Virus record (IMG/VR): IMGVR_UViG_3300036760_000359
Location: 1 to 44,736 of that record
Reading direction: 5' to 3' (one strand)
Length of the DNA: 44,736 bases
Source of the DNA: a virus
In this document: piece after piece, positions 19,069-27,837 of the stretch
Layout: every line of letters begins with the position of its first letter
Position numbering within the stretch: position 1 is the first letter of the stretch
Made by a program: the position numbers and the translations under genes
Notes under the pieces: generated by a model
Told to the model about the DNA's origin: nothing
Database searches by the model: none
What the model saw: the letters and a program-made list of their open reading frames with translations, nothing else

Positions 19069-19500
19069 TTAAGAGACAGTGTATCCCTTTGCATAGGAGA
19101 CGTATTTTTGTACGTCATGCACTATCTCTGCGGTGACTGATCCAGCGGACAAGTCCCCGTTGTTCATGGTGTAGAACAAACGGATATATCGTTCGTTCGC
19201 ACCGCCAGGTTGAATCCTAGCAATGTACACCGTACCAGCCGCCGCAACCGCAGCGATGGTAAACAGGGTTTGACCAGTGGCGTTCGACGAGAAGGACGCA
19301 TTATCGTCCGTTTGCAAGTCGACCGTTACAGTCGAGTTTGAGCCAGTGTCCGCAAGCGCCACATCGACGCTAAGGACGATATACAAATTCTCACCATTGC
19401 CCAAGTCCCTTACGGCACCGAGGTCGATGAGATTTGTGGAAGCCGCAGCCGCGGTTAGCGCCTGGGCATCCGAGAATAGATTGTGTGCATCGTGAATCAT
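19069..19500 (-). CDS. Capsid cement/decoration protein, Bbp16-like
   Basis: A 143-aa protein starting at ATG 19500 (MIHDAHNLFSDAQALTAAAA) with GGAGG five bases upstream; the frame can be extended to a TTG at 19512, but that would place the ribosome site inside the gene. The opening, followed by STNLIDLGAVRDLGNGENLY and a beta-rich body, matches the Bbp16-type cementing protein of Bordetella phage BPP-1, a jelly-roll trimer bound on the capsid. It lies directly downstream of the major capsid gene as in that phage. Confidence 0.8.
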   Translation of the reverse strand: MIHDAHNLFSDAQALTAAAASTNLIDLGAVRDLGNGENLYIVLSVDVALADTGSNSTVTVDLQTDDNASFSSNATGQTLFTIAAVAAAGTVYIARIQPGGANERYIRLFYTMNNGDLSAGSVTAEIVHDVQKYVSYAKGYTVS

Positions 19501-19514
19501 GTGATCCTCCAAAG

Positions 19515-20519
19515 TTAAGAGATTGTCGCCTCTGTTTCGAGCAATTGATCTACGATGCGGATCGGAATCCCACGGAAAGCGTAGGAAATTTTTCCATCCG
19601 AATTTTCGAAGCTCAACTGTCCGCCGGTTTGCACATCATCACGACGCTGAATATCGAGCATTTCAAAGCAAGTACGATTCATATAAAACACAGGTTTTCC
19701 CATGTTCATGTTGTACACGCGATGAAGGGCTTTGACCATCAGGTCGAAAAGATCCGCAGCCGATGACTTTGCTACCAAGTTGGAGATGTCGATGTTACAG
19801 ATCCGAACCACGTAACGCCAGTCACGTAGTGCGATACCCGATTTCCATTGCCATCTATCTTGGAAGGCGCGCATACGGTTGCCCGCAATGCCCGCAGTTA
19901 CTTCAACGGTCGTTTCGCCATGATCTTCATGGACTAAGCCCGCTTTGGAGCCTTTTGGGAAAATCCCGTGGCATGTATTGGCACCCCAACACACAAGCCA
20001 GATCGAAGAGTTGTCCGATCCGGATCCGCCACCGCTGATCACATGCGACCCGTTGGTCGCTCCTGAGATCGTGGAGTAGCGCGGAGAGAGTCCAGTGAAC
20101 TCTTCAGGTGCAAGACCACTATTTCCGTAGAAAAGGGTTTGCGCCATCTCCTGATTCATCGCCTCGATGAATGCTTGTGCCTCAGAGAGACGGAATGCGG
20201 CAGTATTACCATTCAGCTCGGCCAAGTCTTTGTCGACTTCTGACCATGCTTCTAGCATACCGCAGCCTTCGTCAATCTGTGCCGTGGTTGATTTGCTCGG
20301 TTGAACGCCTTGGTTCAATAAGCGCCATGCTACGCTCGGTAATCCAGTCCTGACGGTGGTACGGTGTCCAGTGGGAAGATTTCCTTCCATGAACAACATA
20401 TCCTTCAGGATGTCGTTGGTTTGTGAGAGTAGCTCTACGATCGCAGGAACCTTGCCGTCCGGATCAAGTCTCTTGGCCCAGTCAGCGAGGGTTAATACGT
20501 TTGCGGCTAATGTTGCCAT
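19515..20519 (-). CDS. Major capsid protein, Bbp17-like
   Basis: A 334-aa protein of the podovirus HK97-fold family typified by BPP-1 Bbp17. Its N-terminus (LTLADWAKRLDPDGKVPAIV) and the following segments LPTGHRTTVRTGLPSVAWR and KSTTAQIDEGCGMLEAWSEV are family patterns. It lies between scaffold and cement genes. There is no N-terminal pro-domain of HK97 type, in agreement with a separate scaffold gene. Confidence 0.9.
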   Translation of the reverse strand: MATLAANVLTLADWAKRLDPDGKVPAIVELLSQTNDILKDMLFMEGNLPTGHRTTVRTGLPSVAWRLLNQGVQPSKSTTAQIDEGCGMLEAWSEVDKDLAELNGNTAAFRLSEAQAFIEAMNQEMAQTLFYGNSGLAPEEFTGLSPRYSTISGATNGSHVISGGGSGSDNSSIWLVCWGANTCHGIFPKGSKAGLVHEDHGETTVEVTAGIAGNRMRAFQDRWQWKSGIALRDWRYVVRICNIDISNLVAKSSAADLFDLMVKALHRVYNMNMGKPVFYMNRTCFEMLDIQRRDDVQTGGQLSFENSDGKISYAFRGIPIRIVDQLLETEATIS

Positions 20520-20528
20520 ATTATCCTC

Positions 20529-21152
20529 TTATTGTGGTTGTTTAGAACCGCCATAGAAGACATCTTCGATTGCCTTTTTCCCCGCAGGTTGCGAGCCAGG
20601 GAGAACAAGTTGGTCGGGAGACATCGCCTTGCCGATTCTTGCAAACACACGAACCAATTCAGGATGATTTCCGTACCCCGTGTCTTTTAACGCTTTGACC
20701 AGACTTTCTGATCCGTAGCGTTTAACGACCTGAGAAGCAAGTTCAATATTTTGCTTGAAATTTTGCCCCCCAATTTCAGTGTCCGTTTCAACCATCTTGG
20801 CCCATGAGTCTACGGTTTTATTGTATTGCTCCATTTGCCTACTCGCATAACTTTGGGCCGCTCCGTTTTCGCGTTCAAGAAGTGACTGGGCCTGTTCTTG
20901 AGATAGTCCCTTCTCTTTTGCGTAAGAAGCGATTCTCTCAACAGCACCGTCTCCAAGAACGTGATTTTCTGGTAGCTTGAGGTCGTACTTAACTTCCCCT
21001 GGCTGTGCGGCTGCGGGTTGTGCGTTAGGTTGCGCTCCCCCCGCAGGAACAACCGGAGCGGCTGCGGGCGCTTTTGGCGCTTCGGCTGCTGGGGCTGCAC
21101 TAGCTGGGTTTGCGGCTGGTACTACTGGGACTACTGGCGATGCATCCGGCAT
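20529..21152 (-). CDS. Scaffold protein
   Basis: A 207-aa protein. I start it at ATG 21152, right after the previous stop, with AAGGAGAAGTAAG upstream; the frame reaches 21188 but those codons lie inside the neighbour. Residues 1-60 are an alanine/proline-rich low-complexity segment; the middle is helical (ASYAKEKGLSQEQAQSLLER); the C-terminus is basic (PAGKKAIEDVFYGG). Low-complexity head plus helical body immediately upstream of the capsid gene is the standard phage scaffold layout. Confidence 0.82.
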   Translation of the reverse strand: MPDASPVVPVVPAANPASAAPAAEAPKAPAAAPVVPAGGAQPNAQPAAAQPGEVKYDLKLPENHVLGDGAVERIASYAKEKGLSQEQAQSLLERENGAAQSYASRQMEQYNKTVDSWAKMVETDTEIGGQNFKQNIELASQVVKRYGSESLVKALKDTGYGNHPELVRVFARIGKAMSPDQLVLPGSQPAGKKAIEDVFYGGSKQPQ

Positions 21153-21153
21153 C

Positions 21154-21468
21154 TTACTTCTCCTTGTTTTTTGCGCGTGATTCTTCAATCATACGCATAT
21201 ACAGTTCGGGACAAGCCTCATTGATGTCAGCCATTAGGCTTAGACCAATGCTTCTTTGCCCCTCGTTGAAAAAAGTCGTATTATTTCCGGTAAAGCTTTG
21301 CTCGAATACGCCGCATTTGCTGATGTAGCGGTAAACGAAACGCCTACCAGAGAGTGAATCCATGATACCCCTAAAATCGCCAAGTTCAAGCTCGCGGCCT
21401 CTTTTGACCTTCTGTCCAGCTTCCTTAACTTGCGCTTCGTCAGCCGCATTTTTAACAAAGGCTTCCAT
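21154..21468 (-). CDS. Bbp19-like protein
   Basis: A 104-aa protein with the pattern GRRFVYRYISKCGVFEQSFTG, then FFNEGQRSIGLSLMADINEA and CPELYMRMIEE, which I recognise as the Bbp19-like phage domain. It is found between portal and scaffold genes in BPP-1-like phages, where its function is unknown. The start is at 21468 and shares a base with the stop of the upstream gene. Confidence 0.78.
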   Translation of the reverse strand: MEAFVKNAADEAQVKEAGQKVKRGRELELGDFRGIMDSLSGRRFVYRYISKCGVFEQSFTGNNTTFFNEGQRSIGLSLMADINEACPELYMRMIEESRAKNKEK

Positions 21469-22220
21469 TATGCCACGTCCACGAAAAGAGCGACGCCTTG
21501 TAGGTTTACGCTAGAATCAGAAGCTACACTTGCCGCTATTAAGAAATAATAAGTCTCCCCATCTGCTATTACGCAATTAAAATCCGGAGAAGAAGTGTTG
21601 ATAGCGGATAGCGCAACGCTATTATCACTAATAGCCAACTGAGCCATTGAAGCAATTAGCGCATCTGAGACGTCTGCCTGGGCCGCCATTTGTTTTCTTA
21701 AACTGCAATCGAGAGTTACCGGATCTAGAATCGTCACTTGCCCGATAAGATGAAAGCCATTAATCCGATCTCCGAGTTTCAGTCCATGTACAGGAATAAC
21801 CAGAGTAGCTCCTGTCGTACCATCTTGGCATCTAGCAAGAGGTGAATTACTCGCCTCATTAACAAGCCACCCAGCGGTGGCACCAACCTTAGCGCCAACT
21901 CCGGCGGGAATAACTAGCCGTTGCCCAAGGTTTCCGCTGTTCAAAACAGTCACCGCAGTTCCGCTAGTGAAAGCGATACAATTCAACCGATAAAGCCTGT
22001 CTTGCCTATCTGGACTCTCAGCCAAAAGACTCCCTAAACTAGCCGCTGTGAAATCTTGAATTTTTACCCACGACCTTCCCCCATCCTCACTCTTTTCAAG
22101 TCGGATGGTCGCTACGAAAGTGCCAGACACCGAATAATAATAGCTTTGCCCTTGCTTCAGATGAATAGGCGTACTAAACGTGTTTACCGCCGTGAAACTT
22201 TTTGAAGATAGTTTCGCCAT
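21468..22220 (-). CDS. Tandem paralogous structural protein, copy 2
   Basis: A 250-aa protein, clearly a duplicate of the next gene upstream: both begin MAKLSSKSFTAV and share SYYYSVSGTFVATIRLEKSE, GLKLGD.INGFHLIGQ and INTSSPDF. The N-terminal domain is beta-sandwich-like (SEDGGRSW), as in carbohydrate-binding or decoration modules; the C-terminal half is also beta-rich. It was probably produced by gene duplication with later divergence. Likely a head or tail surface protein; function unknown. Confidence 0.7.
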   Translation of the reverse strand: MAKLSSKSFTAVNTFSTPIHLKQGQSYYYSVSGTFVATIRLEKSEDGGRSWVKIQDFTAASLGSLLAESPDRQDRLYRLNCIAFTSGTAVTVLNSGNLGQRLVIPAGVGAKVGATAGWLVNEASNSPLARCQDGTTGATLVIPVHGLKLGDRINGFHLIGQVTILDPVTLDCSLRKQMAAQADVSDALIASMAQLAISDNSVALSAINTSSPDFNCVIADGETYYFLIAASVASDSSVNLQGVALFVDVA

Positions 22221-22226
22221 TTCCCC

Positions 22227-22973
22227 TTACTCTACGAACACCGCAATCCCCTGAAGGGCGATGTCGCATGAAGATCCGGTCGTAGCCGCAATCAAAAAAT
22301 AATAAGATTCCCCATCTCCAACGACACATGGGAAGTCTGGAGAGGAGGTGTTGATAGAGGACATAACTGCCTGGGCCGCTACCGATAACTGAGCGATTGA
22401 AGCCACGGAGGAATCTACCACGTCTGCCGCAGCCGCTAGTTGTTTTCTCAAATTGCAATCTACCGTGACCGTATTGCCACCAGATTCAATTTGCCCGATG
22501 AGATGAAAGCCATTAATTTTATCGCCCAATTTAAGACCGCGGATTGGCACTACGAGAGTCGAGGCAGTTTTTGAGGCTGGGCAAGTAGAAAGGCATACGT
22601 TGTCAGCCGCTCCGACTACCCATCCAGAAGTCGTTCCGGCTTTCGCAACTATTCCGCAATTATGAATTTGGCGTACCCCAAGATTCGCTCCATTTAGGAC
22701 GGTGACCGCTGTTCCACTGGTATAAGCAATGCAGTTGAGACGATAAAGATAATCCTGACGATCCTTGCTTTCGGATACGAGATTTCCAGAGCTTGCCGCT
22801 GTGAAGTCTTGAATCATCTTCCAAGATTTTCCACCGTCTTCACTTTTTTCAAGACGAATTGTGGCTACGAAAGTACCCGACACTGAATAGTAGTAACTTT
22901 GTCCTTCTCGAAGAAATATCGGGGTACTAAAAGTATCGACCGCCGTGAAACTCTTTGAGGATAACTTCGCCAT
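22227..22973 (-). CDS. Tandem paralogous structural protein, copy 1
   Basis: A 248-aa protein directly downstream of the portal gene and a paralogue of the next gene. The N-terminal 70 residues are nearly identical in both, while the centre diverges (this copy has VCLSTCPASKTAS; the other has SPLARCQDGTTGA). No signal peptide or membrane segment. The strong N-terminal conservation suggests both bind the same virion site, with the variable part exposed. Function not recognised. Confidence 0.7.
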   Translation of the reverse strand: MAKLSSKSFTAVDTFSTPIFLREGQSYYYSVSGTFVATIRLEKSEDGGKSWKMIQDFTAASSGNLVSESKDRQDYLYRLNCIAYTSGTAVTVLNGANLGVRQIHNCGIVAKAGTTSGWVVGAADNVCLSTCPASKTASTLVVPIRGLKLGDKINGFHLIGQIESGGNTVTVDCNLRKQLAAAADVVDSSVASIAQLSVAAQAVMSSINTSSPDFPCVVGDGESYYFLIAATTGSSCDIALQGIAVFVE

Positions 22974-22982
22974 CTTTTACTC

Positions 22983-24737
22983 CTATTGCGGGACTAAACT
23001 GCCCGCGTTTCCCCTATTCATAAGTTCAGATAGGGCATTATCACCACTCAAATCTGCCGCTGACAAGTCCTTAGCTGCGCCTGCCGTTTGCTGAATAATA
23101 GCCGCTTTTTGTTGGGCCGCCGCTTGCTGTGCTCTTTGCTGCCGAATTTGTTGAACTTCATCCTCTGGTCTTATAATCCCAGGCGGCATACTCGTTGCAT
23201 CTCCATAAACGTCAAGCATGTGATCAACGTCAACCTTATCGGCAGCTTCAGGATGAACCTGAGCAACTGTATTTGAGAAACTTGCAAACCGCTCAATGCT
23301 TGATATTCCAATGAGTTTTTGAGCCTGGGCCATGACAGAAATATAGTCCACCTTAAGCTGAACACCCTGCAATTCATCAGGCGGTTTTGGAATAAGGCCC
23401 TGTTTACCCATGATGTCGAAGGTTAAGTCGATTAACGGATCGAGCATATCCTGGTTAAGTTGCTCAAGTACCGGCCCGAGTGCGAGAAGTTTTTCTTCGT
23501 GCCTTTCATCCACTTCACGGGCGGTGATTTCTCGCCTATCAGAGCTGGCAAGCATGAGAAAGAGATCCTCATAAAGTGCGCGCCGTATTCTCTGTTGGTG
23601 ATCTTGGATGTCGGCAGTAATTTCATTTATCCGAATATTTACTTCGTGGGCAGGTCGAAAACCACGCTGTCCTTCACGTTCATCCGAATAAGTAATATCC
23701 CCTGGCAGGATCGTCGCCTTTACTGATCGTAGAGACGACGGCCCTACCATCGGAGGGTTTACCATTTTCTCGACGGCTTGGGCTTTACGCTTTTGCATCA
23801 CCTGGAGAGCTTTAATATCTCCAAGCGCGGACATTCCTGGGCATTCAGTACCATACACATCCTCCCCAGTAACTTCCCATCGAGGACATAAAACAGGAAA
23901 GAGATCATAACCAGATTCCCTTAAAAACTTTTCATCTTCGGATCCCATATAAGCCTGATCCGTCCCAGAAGACATGCCACTTTCAAAATAACAAGAAGAA
24001 TATTTCTTAAATTTTGAATGGAGTTTTGACGGGTCATAAGCGCGATTAGGCTGAACTACGTGAACGACTTCGATCCAGGTTTCGTAAAGTCCTTGATCCC
24101 ACATATTTTTAACTTGGGTGGAAAAATTCGACCAATCTATTTTCCCGTTGTTATCTCTTTGTGCAAAAGACTGGATGAGCTGACGAACTGTCATCTTAAA
24201 ATCTCGGGTGAAGACATCTACTTTTAGTCGATTATTATTTGCGATTGAGTAGGATCCAATCGGAAATGGATAGAAACGAACAACGTCCTCGAAGTCTTCT
24301 TGAACGAGTAAAGACGAAGTGCCAAAACAGCCAATATCTCCGTAAATAATAGGGAGCACGTTATAAAGATTCGATCTCAGGAATACGGTGGTCATCCTCT
24401 TGGTTACTACGTCTAGCCAAACTTTCACCGAAGAAATATCAGCCAAACCAGGATCCGGAGTAGTAAGTCTGAACCACGGGCGAGCTGGCGAGGTGACTCC
24501 ACCCATCATTCCAGACCGGAGGGTTCTCATGGCGAGAGTAGCAGTCGAGTCAATAATTTTCTGGTTTCTTCTATCTCCTCGGTTTACATCCCAAGTAGAA
24601 AAACGAGGACGACGAGGCAAAATGTAATCACCTAAGTCACGCCAATGGGAAAGAAATGTTGATCGTTCAGATTCGAGCTGAGAGCGCAAGATCATGTATT
24701 CTTGTCGCTTTGTAAATAGTGGATTGTCGTTTGCCAT
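22983..24737 (-). CDS. Portal protein (T7-type head-tail connector)
   Basis: A 584-aa protein with hallmarks of the podovirus head-tail connector family: LESERSTFLSHWRDLGDYIL near residue 20, DSTATLAMRTLRSGMMGGVT near 65, and SPARPWFRLTTPD. The C-terminus is glutamine/alanine-rich and helical (IRQQRAQQAAAQQKAAI). It is the central dodecameric ring through which DNA is packaged. It is placed between packaging genes and the capsid block, as expected. Confidence 0.92.
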   Translation of the reverse strand: MANDNPLFTKRQEYMILRSQLESERSTFLSHWRDLGDYILPRRPRFSTWDVNRGDRRNQKIIDSTATLAMRTLRSGMMGGVTSPARPWFRLTTPDPGLADISSVKVWLDVVTKRMTTVFLRSNLYNVLPIIYGDIGCFGTSSLLVQEDFEDVVRFYPFPIGSYSIANNNRLKVDVFTRDFKMTVRQLIQSFAQRDNNGKIDWSNFSTQVKNMWDQGLYETWIEVVHVVQPNRAYDPSKLHSKFKKYSSCYFESGMSSGTDQAYMGSEDEKFLRESGYDLFPVLCPRWEVTGEDVYGTECPGMSALGDIKALQVMQKRKAQAVEKMVNPPMVGPSSLRSVKATILPGDITYSDEREGQRGFRPAHEVNIRINEITADIQDHQQRIRRALYEDLFLMLASSDRREITAREVDERHEEKLLALGPVLEQLNQDMLDPLIDLTFDIMGKQGLIPKPPDELQGVQLKVDYISVMAQAQKLIGISSIERFASFSNTVAQVHPEAADKVDVDHMLDVYGDATSMPPGIIRPEDEVQQIRQQRAQQAAAQQKAAIIQQTAGAAKDLSAADLSGDNALSELMNRGNAGSLVPQ

Positions 24738-25106
24738 TTATGCGCCCAAAAGTGTTTTGCCCCTACCCTGATCGTACAAACCCTGTGAACCAGTTAAAAT
24801 TGTAGATTGCCTGCCGCCAGCCGCACGCCTTCTTTCGGCTTGGGACTGAAGCGCCATATTCCTAGTGTTAATTAAATCTACTTGAGCCGCCTGATCTTGA
24901 TTCTGTTTTTGTTGATCGGCGAGGTTTTTTTTCTGGGTCTCTTGAGCGGCATCAAATTGAGCGGCTTGTTGGTCTTGGGCATTTTTTAGGGCGAGCGCAT
25001 CGGCCTTAGCCTGATCTTGTTGGACGTTTGAATTATGAATAGCAACGCCGGTACTCACTCCAGTTGCCAATATTGAGGCTGCGGCTAAATATCCAGTGAC
25101 ACCCAT
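24738..25106 (-). CDS. Small portal-proximal protein with C-terminal LTG...LLG motif
   Basis: A 122-aa protein. A hydrophobic N-terminus (VTGYLAAASILATGVSTGVA) is followed by a long glutamine/alanine/lysine-rich helix and a C-terminal tail RQSTILTGSQGL ... GRGKTLLGA. The tail is similar to that of the upstream neighbour. GGGGGAGCT precedes the ATG. Similar proteins lie beside the portal genes of other podoviruses, but their role is not known to me; it may be packaged in the head or attached to the portal. Confidence 0.62.
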   Translation of the reverse strand: MGVTGYLAAASILATGVSTGVAIHNSNVQQDQAKADALALKNAQDQQAAQFDAAQETQKKNLADQQKQNQDQAAQVDLINTRNMALQSQAERRRAAGGRQSTILTGSQGLYDQGRGKTLLGA

Positions 25107-25114
25107 AGCTCCCC

Positions 25115-25585
25115 CTAAAGCCCTAAAAGCGACTTTCTCCCGTTTTGTAATGAACTATTATCAGTTAATCCTAAGATCCCAGTTAACAAAGTTCCCCTTC
25201 GCGTGTCTGATCCTTGCGATAAGTAAGCCTCGCGTCTTACAGCTTCAGCATTTCTATTGTTGGTAGCAGCAGTTGCGCTGGTTATAAGATCTGCGGCGGT
25301 GGTTTGCTTTGGATTTCTACCGAGGTTGCCTTTACTTAAAATATCTCCAATAGTACCAGGCAAAATAGGGCCACCAGAAGAAGCTACTGGCTGACCGTTT
25401 ACTGGGGCAGGATTGGCAGCGGAAGCTGCGCCTGGATTAGTTAGAAAATTTGGAGTAGGAGTTCTTGGCCCGCCAGGTTGTCCTTCGGCCATCCAATCGG
25501 GTTGAGTTACAGTTTTGCCTGTTTCAGTATTTTTATAAGTAATATTTACTGGATCTCTTACCTGAAGAGGATTACCTTCTCCCAT
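25115..25585 (-). CDS. Small portal-proximal protein sharing C-terminal motif
   Basis: A 156-aa protein, proline/glycine/asparagine-rich and probably disordered in its first 90 residues. It then has a short helix and a tail RRGTLLTGILGL ... NGRKSLLGL that parallels the next gene's tail (STILTGSQGL ... GRGKTLLGA). The ribosome site is AAGGGAGATTAAA before ATG. The shared tail suggests a common docking or packaging signal; function otherwise unknown. Confidence 0.62.
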   Translation of the reverse strand: MGEGNPLQVRDPVNITYKNTETGKTVTQPDWMAEGQPGGPRTPTPNFLTNPGAASAANPAPVNGQPVASSGGPILPGTIGDILSKGNLGRNPKQTTAADLITSATAATNNRNAEAVRREAYLSQGSDTRRGTLLTGILGLTDNSSLQNGRKSLLGL

Positions 25586-25586
25586 T

Positions 25587-26048
25587 TTAATCTCCCTTTG
25601 GTATGTCGAGCCTACGTCCGTAAATATGGTCGATCAACTCATAACCAATTCGTTCAAGTAGGGGGCCGAAATTATGCTTTGCTTTGACATGATGGTACAC
25701 CATCTGAACTCCTTCGTCGCGAAGTTGCCGATCGCACCAATCAATAAACTTAAGACCAAAGCCACGTCTTTTTGGATCGATGTAAATAATATCCTGCACC
25801 GCTTGTTTTGAAAGAGAATAGTGAATATTCGTATTGACGAAAAAGACCGCGTATCCAGCAGCATTATTCTGTTCGTCTCGCGCCGTATAAACTCTAATTG
25901 CACCGAGATCACTCATGGCTTTATACTTCTCAAAGTCAGGCTCTAGTTTTATATCTTTGTGATGGGCTATCTCTTCGTAGTGCATTCGTAGCAAAGGAAG
26001 TAGATCTTCAACGAGTTGGTCAGTGACCTTTTCCGTGGTAAAATTCAT
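25587..26048 (-). CDS. GNAT-family N-acetyltransferase
   Basis: A 153-aa protein with a GNAT fold pattern: an N-terminal helix (LLPLLRMHYEEIAHH), beta strands around AAGYAVFFVNTNIHYS, then the acetyl-CoA binding region VQDIIYIDPKRRGFGLKFID, where the R-R-G-F-G loop stands for the usual Q/RxxGxG/A. A C-terminal strand (LERIGYELIDHIYGRRLD) completes the fold. Such acetyltransferases are frequent between terminase and portal genes of podoviruses; the substrate is unknown. Confidence 0.8.
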   Translation of the reverse strand: MNFTTEKVTDQLVEDLLPLLRMHYEEIAHHKDIKLEPDFEKYKAMSDLGAIRVYTARDEQNNAAGYAVFFVNTNIHYSLSKQAVQDIIYIDPKRRGFGLKFIDWCDRQLRDEGVQMVYHHVKAKHNFGPLLERIGYELIDHIYGRRLDIPKGD

Positions 26049-26128
26049 GGGTAGCTTGCAGTCTGCCTTTCCGAAGGCTTATCGGCAAATAGAAAATTCT
26101 TTTTAAGTATGAATGTTTTTTTTGAAAA

Positions 26129-27559
26129 TTACAACCGAGTTGGATCGTAGGGGTCGTATTCGGCCACCAATTTGCCGGAAACCGACCTTCCTGGCACAGA
26201 AAGCGATGCAGGCAAGTCTGGGACTGCAAAAGTTAAACAAAGCGCGTCAGCCCTATCAGGACTGAATTTTAAGCGTTCCTTGATTTGATCTTTTTCTTCG
26301 ATCCGAAATTTTCCGTTTTGAAAAGTATACGTTGGCTCGGTGAGTTCCCGAATCATTTCGGGAATGGGAGGGAGCGCGCCACCCTTTTTAATCCAGGCGG
26401 CCATGTTAAACCACATCTCGGCGCGCTTATTCAGATACCGAGTATCAAGAGCGCGCCCAGAAAAATTAATAGGGAGGGCGTTAATGCCTGACTGTAATAG
26501 GGAATCAACCACGCCCGCGCCATAACCGCCCGTATCGTCGATAAGCTCCATCTCAGATCCCCATTCACCCTTCGCTTTGGAAATTCTAGCAGCAATCTCA
26601 TTTGTCCTGGCATTCCTCATCTCGACTGGCCGGAAGGCAACAAGTCCCTGTCTAGGAAATAATACCGTCATATCGTCGCCAAAGCGAGCAACGTCTACTC
26701 CAATTCTCTTTTGCGAAAACTCGAAGTCTGCTTTTCTCATGTGACGCTTCATCGCTGCGTTTACTTCCTCTGGGCCGAGAAGAGTATTCAAAGACGAAGG
26801 AGGAAACTGACCAAAGACGTTGACCAAAACCCACGCATTGTCTCTCCCGTATTTTTGAATCTGCTCCCTCGCCCACTGAATAGAAACGCGAGGCGTTCGC
26901 TTTGGATCATCAGGATCCGCTGTTATCTCAGCGATATGCCAAAGATGCCGCTCGGTAGTCACCGCTCGATAAAGTGGCCCTTCCAAGTGCGTCGGATTTC
27001 CAGCCATGAGAATTTTTGTTTCTACTCCGGTCGCAAGACCGCCCTCCGCGGCAGCCATCACCGCGTCAGGGATCCCTCCTACTTCGTCCAGAATGAAAAG
27101 CAAATAGTCGGCATGGAGACCGGCCAGGGTGTCAGCCTGTTGAGTTGCATCGGCTGCTTTCGGCCAAGTACGGGCTGACATCCACCAATTAGTAGGATGG
27201 TCGGTTGCAAAGATCCTAGTCTTTGTCCAGGTGAAAGTAGATTTTAGGAAAGGTGATCGATGCTGCCACTTCGCCATCTCCGTCCAGAGGCCGTCACTTA
27301 AGTTGTCTTCGGTGATTGAAGTGGCAGCGATCTTGGGCATTAGCCTAGTCGCTAAAAAGTTCCATGCCAACCACGCAAGTACGGTTGATTTTCCTGGGCC
27401 TTTGCACGCCTTCATCCCGAAGCGTTGTTTATCTGTCGAGCCTCCGAAGGCTCGCATGAAGTCTGCCTGCCACTCATCGGGTTGAACATTGAATTGCTCA
27501 ACTACGAATGCAACCGGATCTTCTCGCCAGCGACGAAGGTTTGTTTGCGCGGGGGTCAA
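26129..27559 (-). CDS. terL: Terminase large subunit
   Basis: A 476-aa packaging motor. Walker A is ACKGPGKST (residues 51-59); Walker B is LLFILDEVGG near residue 152. The nuclease domain carries acidic motifs RIGVDVARFGDD near 288, ELIDDTGGYGAGVVD near 340, and DRADALCLTF near the C-terminus. The start overlaps the end of the ParS/MbcA-like gene by ATGA. The 80-bp gap downstream, before the GNAT gene, holds a GCCTT-TCCG-AAGGC hairpin (26069-26082) but no clear terminator. Confidence 0.93.
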   Translation of the reverse strand: MTPAQTNLRRWREDPVAFVVEQFNVQPDEWQADFMRAFGGSTDKQRFGMKACKGPGKSTVLAWLAWNFLATRLMPKIAATSITEDNLSDGLWTEMAKWQHRSPFLKSTFTWTKTRIFATDHPTNWWMSARTWPKAADATQQADTLAGLHADYLLFILDEVGGIPDAVMAAAEGGLATGVETKILMAGNPTHLEGPLYRAVTTERHLWHIAEITADPDDPKRTPRVSIQWAREQIQKYGRDNAWVLVNVFGQFPPSSLNTLLGPEEVNAAMKRHMRKADFEFSQKRIGVDVARFGDDMTVLFPRQGLVAFRPVEMRNARTNEIAARISKAKGEWGSEMELIDDTGGYGAGVVDSLLQSGINALPINFSGRALDTRYLNKRAEMWFNMAAWIKKGGALPPIPEMIRELTEPTYTFQNGKFRIEEKDQIKERLKFSPDRADALCLTFAVPDLPASLSVPGRSVSGKLVAEYDPYDPTRL

Positions 27560-27837
27560 ATAGCCTCATTCCCATCGAGACAAGATTCGATCCACTTCAA
27601 AAGTTTTTTACCTCGCCCGCCGTTTATCATGTCGATGGGCTTTACGTCTCCCAGCATTGGGTTCGTAATATGCAACCAGAAATTTACCTTGGAAGCGTCC
27701 TGAAAAAAACAATGAAGTCCTAAGACTATCTCAATCGTGTCCTCGTCGAGAACGACAGCACTTAAGAGTGAGCTTCTTGGGCGCGCTTTACGTACTCGCT
27801 TAGCCGGAGTTTTCTTTCTTCCTGACTTGGGATCCAC
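27556..27837 (-). CDS. ParS/MbcA/Xre-antitoxin C-terminal domain-like protein
   Basis: A 93-aa protein. I choose GTG at 27837, seven bases after AGGAG; an ATG at 27861 is in frame but less well placed. The first 25 residues are basic and probably disordered (SGRKKTPAKRVRKARP). The rest resembles the antitoxin C-terminal/toxin-binding domain: FFQDASKVNFWLHITNPMLG (41-63 region) and PIDMINGGRGKKLL (67-80). In cellular antitoxins this domain binds RES-type toxins; here no toxin or HTH is present. Placed directly before terL, it may instead be a packaging accessory. It overlaps the SEC-C gene by 76 bp. Confidence 0.6.
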   Translation of the reverse strand: MDPKSGRKKTPAKRVRKARPRSSLLSAVVLDEDTIEIVLGLHCFFQDASKVNFWLHITNPMLGDVKPIDMINGGRGKKLLKWIESCLDGNEAI

